Source: Spirochaetaceae bacterium (GTDB lineage Bacteria; Spirochaetota; Spirochaetia; SZUA-6; Fen-1364). Taken from it: a stretch of DNA of 9,200 nucleotides. Location: positions 5,288 through 14,487 of the forward strand of contig PMZS01000157.1 in NCBI GenBank assembly GCA_003170115.1. The letters are read 5' to 3'. The translations under genes and the position numbers were made by a program. The notes below the pieces were generated by a model. That model did no database searches. It saw nothing but the letters and a program-made list of their open reading frames with translations, and had not been told where the DNA came from. Below, piece after piece: positions 8,015-9,200 of the stretch (positions are counted from its first letter, which is position 1; each line of letters opens with the position of its first letter).

Positions 8015-8608
8015 TCAGGTCTGCGCGACGGTCCCTGCCAGCCCGATCTCTTTTGCCACCGGCCGCATGCCCAGGATCGTTTCCGCGATGAGCTCGCCGA
8101 TCTCCACGCCCATCATCGCGGCGCCTTTCTCTATGATGGACCTGTTGACGCCGGCCGCGAACCTCGCGTCCTTCCACTTCTTCTTCACTGAGGAGGCTTC
8201 CATGTCGAGGATGCTTCGAGACGGCCGCATGAGCGCGGAGGCCTTCACAAGGCCGGTAAGCTCATCGACCGAGTAGAGCACTTTTTCCATCCGTTCGGTG
8301 GGCTCCACGTCGGAGCAGATTCCCCATCCGTGGCTCACCACGGCATGGACACACTCAGGGGGCCATCCCGCCTCGGTAAGGATTTCCTGGCTCTTGCGGC
8401 AGTGGAGCTCGGGGTACTTCTCGTAGTCGATGTCGTGCACGAGGCCGATGATTCCCCATTTCTCCTCGTTCTCGCCGTACTTTCGGGCATAATGCCGCAT
8501 CACCGCTTCCACGGACAGGGCGTGCGCTTTCAGGCTTTCGGTGGTGTTGTGCGAGAGGAAGAGCTCGAGGGCTTCGGCCCGGGTCGGAACATGCGTGTGT
8601 GAAGACAT
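8015..8608 (-). CDS. Small HD-domain metal-dependent phosphohydrolase
   Basis: A 197-residue soluble protein of the HD superfamily; I believe it belongs with the short stand-alone HD hydrolases grouped as COG2316. The metal ligands are in place: His29 (LKAHALSVEA), the His58-Asp59 doublet (GLVHDIDYEKYP) and Asp115 (SVDELTGL). HAVVSHGWG (88-96) adds more histidines. The helix around 135-160 (MEASSVKKKWKDARFAAGVNR) and the GVEIGELI...ILGMRPVAKEIGL end are typical of this group. Relatives usually act on phosphomonoesters or phosphodiesters; the substrate is unknown. The ATG at 8608 is chosen from the family's normal N-terminus and because a promoter-like -10 lies 6 bases upstream; no Shine-Dalgarno is seen. 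It is divergent from the thioredoxin and converges on the sugar kinase. Confidence 0.85.
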   Translation of the reverse strand: MSSHTHVPTRAEALELFLSHNTTESLKAHALSVEAVMRHYARKYGENEEKWGIIGLVHDIDYEKYPELHCRKSQEILTEAGWPPECVHAVVSHGWGICSDVEPTERMEKVLYSVDELTGLVKASALMRPSRSILDMEASSVKKKWKDARFAAGVNRSIIEKGAAMMGVEIGELIAETILGMRPVAKEIGLAGTVAQT

Positions 8609-8614
8609 GAGGGG

Positions 8615-8643
8615 AGTGTAGCGGCTTCGCTATTAAATTGCAC
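8615..8643 (-). promoter_or_regulatory. Candidate leaderless promoter of the HD hydrolase gene
   Basis: On the minus strand GTGCAA (8638-8643, 3 of 6) is followed after 17 bp by TACACT (8615-8620, 4 of 6, fitting TANNNT). The ATG follows after 6 bases (8609-8614), so transcription should start at the start codon. The -35 hexamer is the same DNA as the -35 of the opposing thioredoxin promoter. Confidence 0.4.
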
Positions 8644-8666
8644 GGGGTCGCTGCCGTGAGTATCTT
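8638..8666 (+). promoter_or_regulatory. Candidate leaderless promoter of the thioredoxin gene
   Basis: TTGCAC (8638-8643; TTG matches the -35 consensus) and TATCTT (8661-8666, 4 of 6) are exactly 17 bp apart. The ATG at 8674 follows after 7 bases. A TTG at 8638 that could be read as a start codon is therefore better explained as part of the -35. An AT-rich TATTAAATT just before it stands out in GC-rich DNA. Confidence 0.42.
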
Positions 8667-8673
8667 TGCGGTG

Positions 8674-9057
8674 ATGAATGACGGCCGTACGAACGGGCTT
8701 CCTCCCTCGTTTTTCGAGCTCGTTCGGACTTCCGAGATGCCCGTGCTGGTGGATTTCTGGGCCGAGTGGTGCATGCCGTGCCGCATGCTCGCCCCGACCA
8801 TCGACGAGATCGCCGCCGACTACGCCGGCCGCGTCAAGGTGGTGAAGGTCAACGCCGAGGAGGAACCTGAGCTCTCGGGCAAGTACGGCATCCAAGGCGT
8901 GCCGACGCTGATCTTCTTCCGCGGTGGCCAGGAGGCTGACCGCGCGGTCGGGCTGAACCCGCCAGCGGTCCTGAACCGGAAGTTCGACGACCTGGCGGCC
9001 GAGGAACCGGCGGAATCGTGCGCCGCCGGCGGCGGCTGCGGTTGCTGCGGCTGCTGA
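8674..9057 (+). CDS. Thioredoxin with cysteine-rich C-terminal tail
   Basis: A 127-residue thioredoxin-fold protein that probably reduces disulfides in the cytoplasm; no signal peptide is seen. The fold order is normal: PVLVDFWAEWCMPCRMLAP (23-41) with active-site Cys33 and Cys36 (CMPC, where classic thioredoxin has CGPC), VKVVKVNAEEEPELSGKYGI, and the cis-proline Pro77 in GVPTLIFFRGG. After the normal end come about 17 extra residues, EEPAESCAAGGGCGCCGC, with five cysteines (116, 122, 124, 125, 127). This tail could bind a metal or take part in extra thiol exchange; that is inference. In-frame TTG (8638) and GTG (8656) starts exist upstream. The ATG at 8674 is preferred because the fold begins soon after it and a -10 box ends 7 bases before it. 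It is divergent from the HD hydrolase. It might instead be named a thiol-disulfide reductase. Confidence 0.92.
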   Translation: MNDGRTNGLPPSFFELVRTSEMPVLVDFWAEWCMPCRMLAPTIDEIAADYAGRVKVVKVNAEEEPELSGKYGIQGVPTLIFFRGGQEADRAVGLNPPAVLNRKFDDLAAEEPAESCAAGGGCGCCGC

Positions 9058-9063
9058 TCGACG

Positions 9064-9089
9064 GCGGAACGAACCGAGCCGTTCCCCGC
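9064..9089 (+). terminator. Possible hairpin terminator after the thioredoxin gene
   Basis: GGAACG (9066-9071) pairs with CGTTCC (9080-9085) around an 8-base loop, and GC (9064-9065) can pair with GC (9088-9089) past a two-base bulge. It starts 6 bp after the stop codon. No T-run follows, so it may be a weak or factor-dependent terminator, or only an RNA 3' end structure. Confidence 0.3.
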
Positions 9090-9144
9090 AGAAACTAGGC
9101 TGGGCGTAAGCTGGAGGAGCGGGAAGACGGTGCTCTATGTTGCG

Positions 9145-9154
9145 CCAACGTTGG
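9145..9154. promoter_or_regulatory. Perfect 10 bp palindrome CCAACGTTGG, possible operator
   Basis: The palindrome lies just after a TATGTT (9136-9141) that could be a -10 box, and 27 bp before the ATG at 9181. A repressor site near the transcription start would fit, but no convincing -35 is seen and one short palindrome can arise by chance. Confidence 0.2.
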
Positions 9155-9179
9155 GGAGCCGGGAGGAAGGAGTGGCTCC
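9155..9179 (+). promoter_or_regulatory. Shine-Dalgarno held in the loop of a small hairpin
   Basis: GGAGCC (9155-9160) can pair with GGCTCC (9174-9179). The 13-base loop carries a purine-rich stretch with GGAGGA and AAGGAG, the latter 8 bases from the ATG at 9181. It is the only strong Shine-Dalgarno seen before a start in this window. The hairpin ends one base before the ATG and could modulate translation. Confidence 0.4.
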
Positions 9180-9180
9180 G

Positions 9181-9200
9181 ATGTGGACTGCGGCAGTGGC
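9181..9200 (+). CDS. Probable start of an unidentified gene, cut by the right edge
   Basis: The ATG at 9181 follows a strong Shine-Dalgarno (AAGGAG, 9167-9172) at 8-base spacing, and the six visible codons read MWTAAV. Too little is present to say what it encodes. Another ATG at 9137, in a different frame and also open to the edge, is less likely because it has no Shine-Dalgarno at a proper distance. The 123 bp between the thioredoxin stop and this ATG hold the hairpins and the palindrome listed separately. Confidence 0.45.

Noticed and set aside
8001..8020. ACCTG/CAGGT inverted repeat at the sugar kinase/HD convergent junction as a terminator
   Set aside because: Only five pairs with a 10-base loop, no T-run, and it overlaps both coding ends.
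8638..8640. TTG at 8638 as the thioredoxin start
   Set aside because: The extra residues are not thioredoxin-like, and the TTG fits better as the -35 box of a promoter whose -10 lies 7 bases before the ATG at 8674.
9022..9033. Perfect 12 bp palindrome GCCGCCGGCGGC
   Set aside because: It lies in codons for Ala-Ala-Gly-Gly in the thioredoxin tail and is expected from GC-rich codon choice.

Overview
This is a GC-rich bacterial chromosome segment: third codon positions are mostly G or C and the genes are tightly packed. GlgX, an RsbU-like PP2C phosphatase and a HisKA_2 sensor kinase all point to a bacterium. I cannot name the phylum. No insertion sequence, phage gene, tRNA, rRNA or CRISPR array is visible. 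Seven protein genes fill almost all of the window, and an eighth may begin at the right edge.

Left part (1-3519): a response regulator with REC, PAS and SpoIIE-type PP2C phosphatase domains, cut by the left edge, runs rightwards. It meets, tail to tail with a 9 bp gap, a membrane sensor histidine kinase (CHASE4-like sensor, HAMP, PAS, HisKA_2, HATPase) running leftwards. They may be partners in one signalling route, but only their proximity and domain types suggest this.

Middle part (3564-8010): a glycogen debranching enzyme (GlgX) lies directly upstream of the kinase on the minus strand. Divergent from it, about 100 bp away, is a two-gene operon. Its first gene is a metal-dependent enzyme of the uronate isomerase superfamily, and its second is a PfkB-type sugar kinase whose GTG start overlaps the preceding stop by 4 bp. 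The pair suggests isomerisation then phosphorylation of a sugar or sugar acid, but the substrate is unknown.

Right part (8015-9200): a small HD-domain hydrolase on the minus strand ends 4 bp from the kinase gene's stop. A thioredoxin with an unusual cysteine-rich C-terminal tail is divergent from it. After this come 123 bp with a hairpin, a 10 bp palindrome and a good Shine-Dalgarno sequence before an ATG at 9181, probably the start of another gene.

The most consistent unexplained signal is in the starts. For glgX, the HD gene and the thioredoxin, and less clearly for the sensor kinase and the isomerase-like gene, no Shine-Dalgarno sequence is seen. Instead a -35/-10 pair lies so close that transcription should start on or within a few bases of the start codon, which suggests leaderless mRNAs. 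In the HD/thioredoxin gap the two opposite promoters appear to share the same -35 hexamer. The gene families themselves are known ones, and I see no clear evidence of a wholly new multi-gene system.
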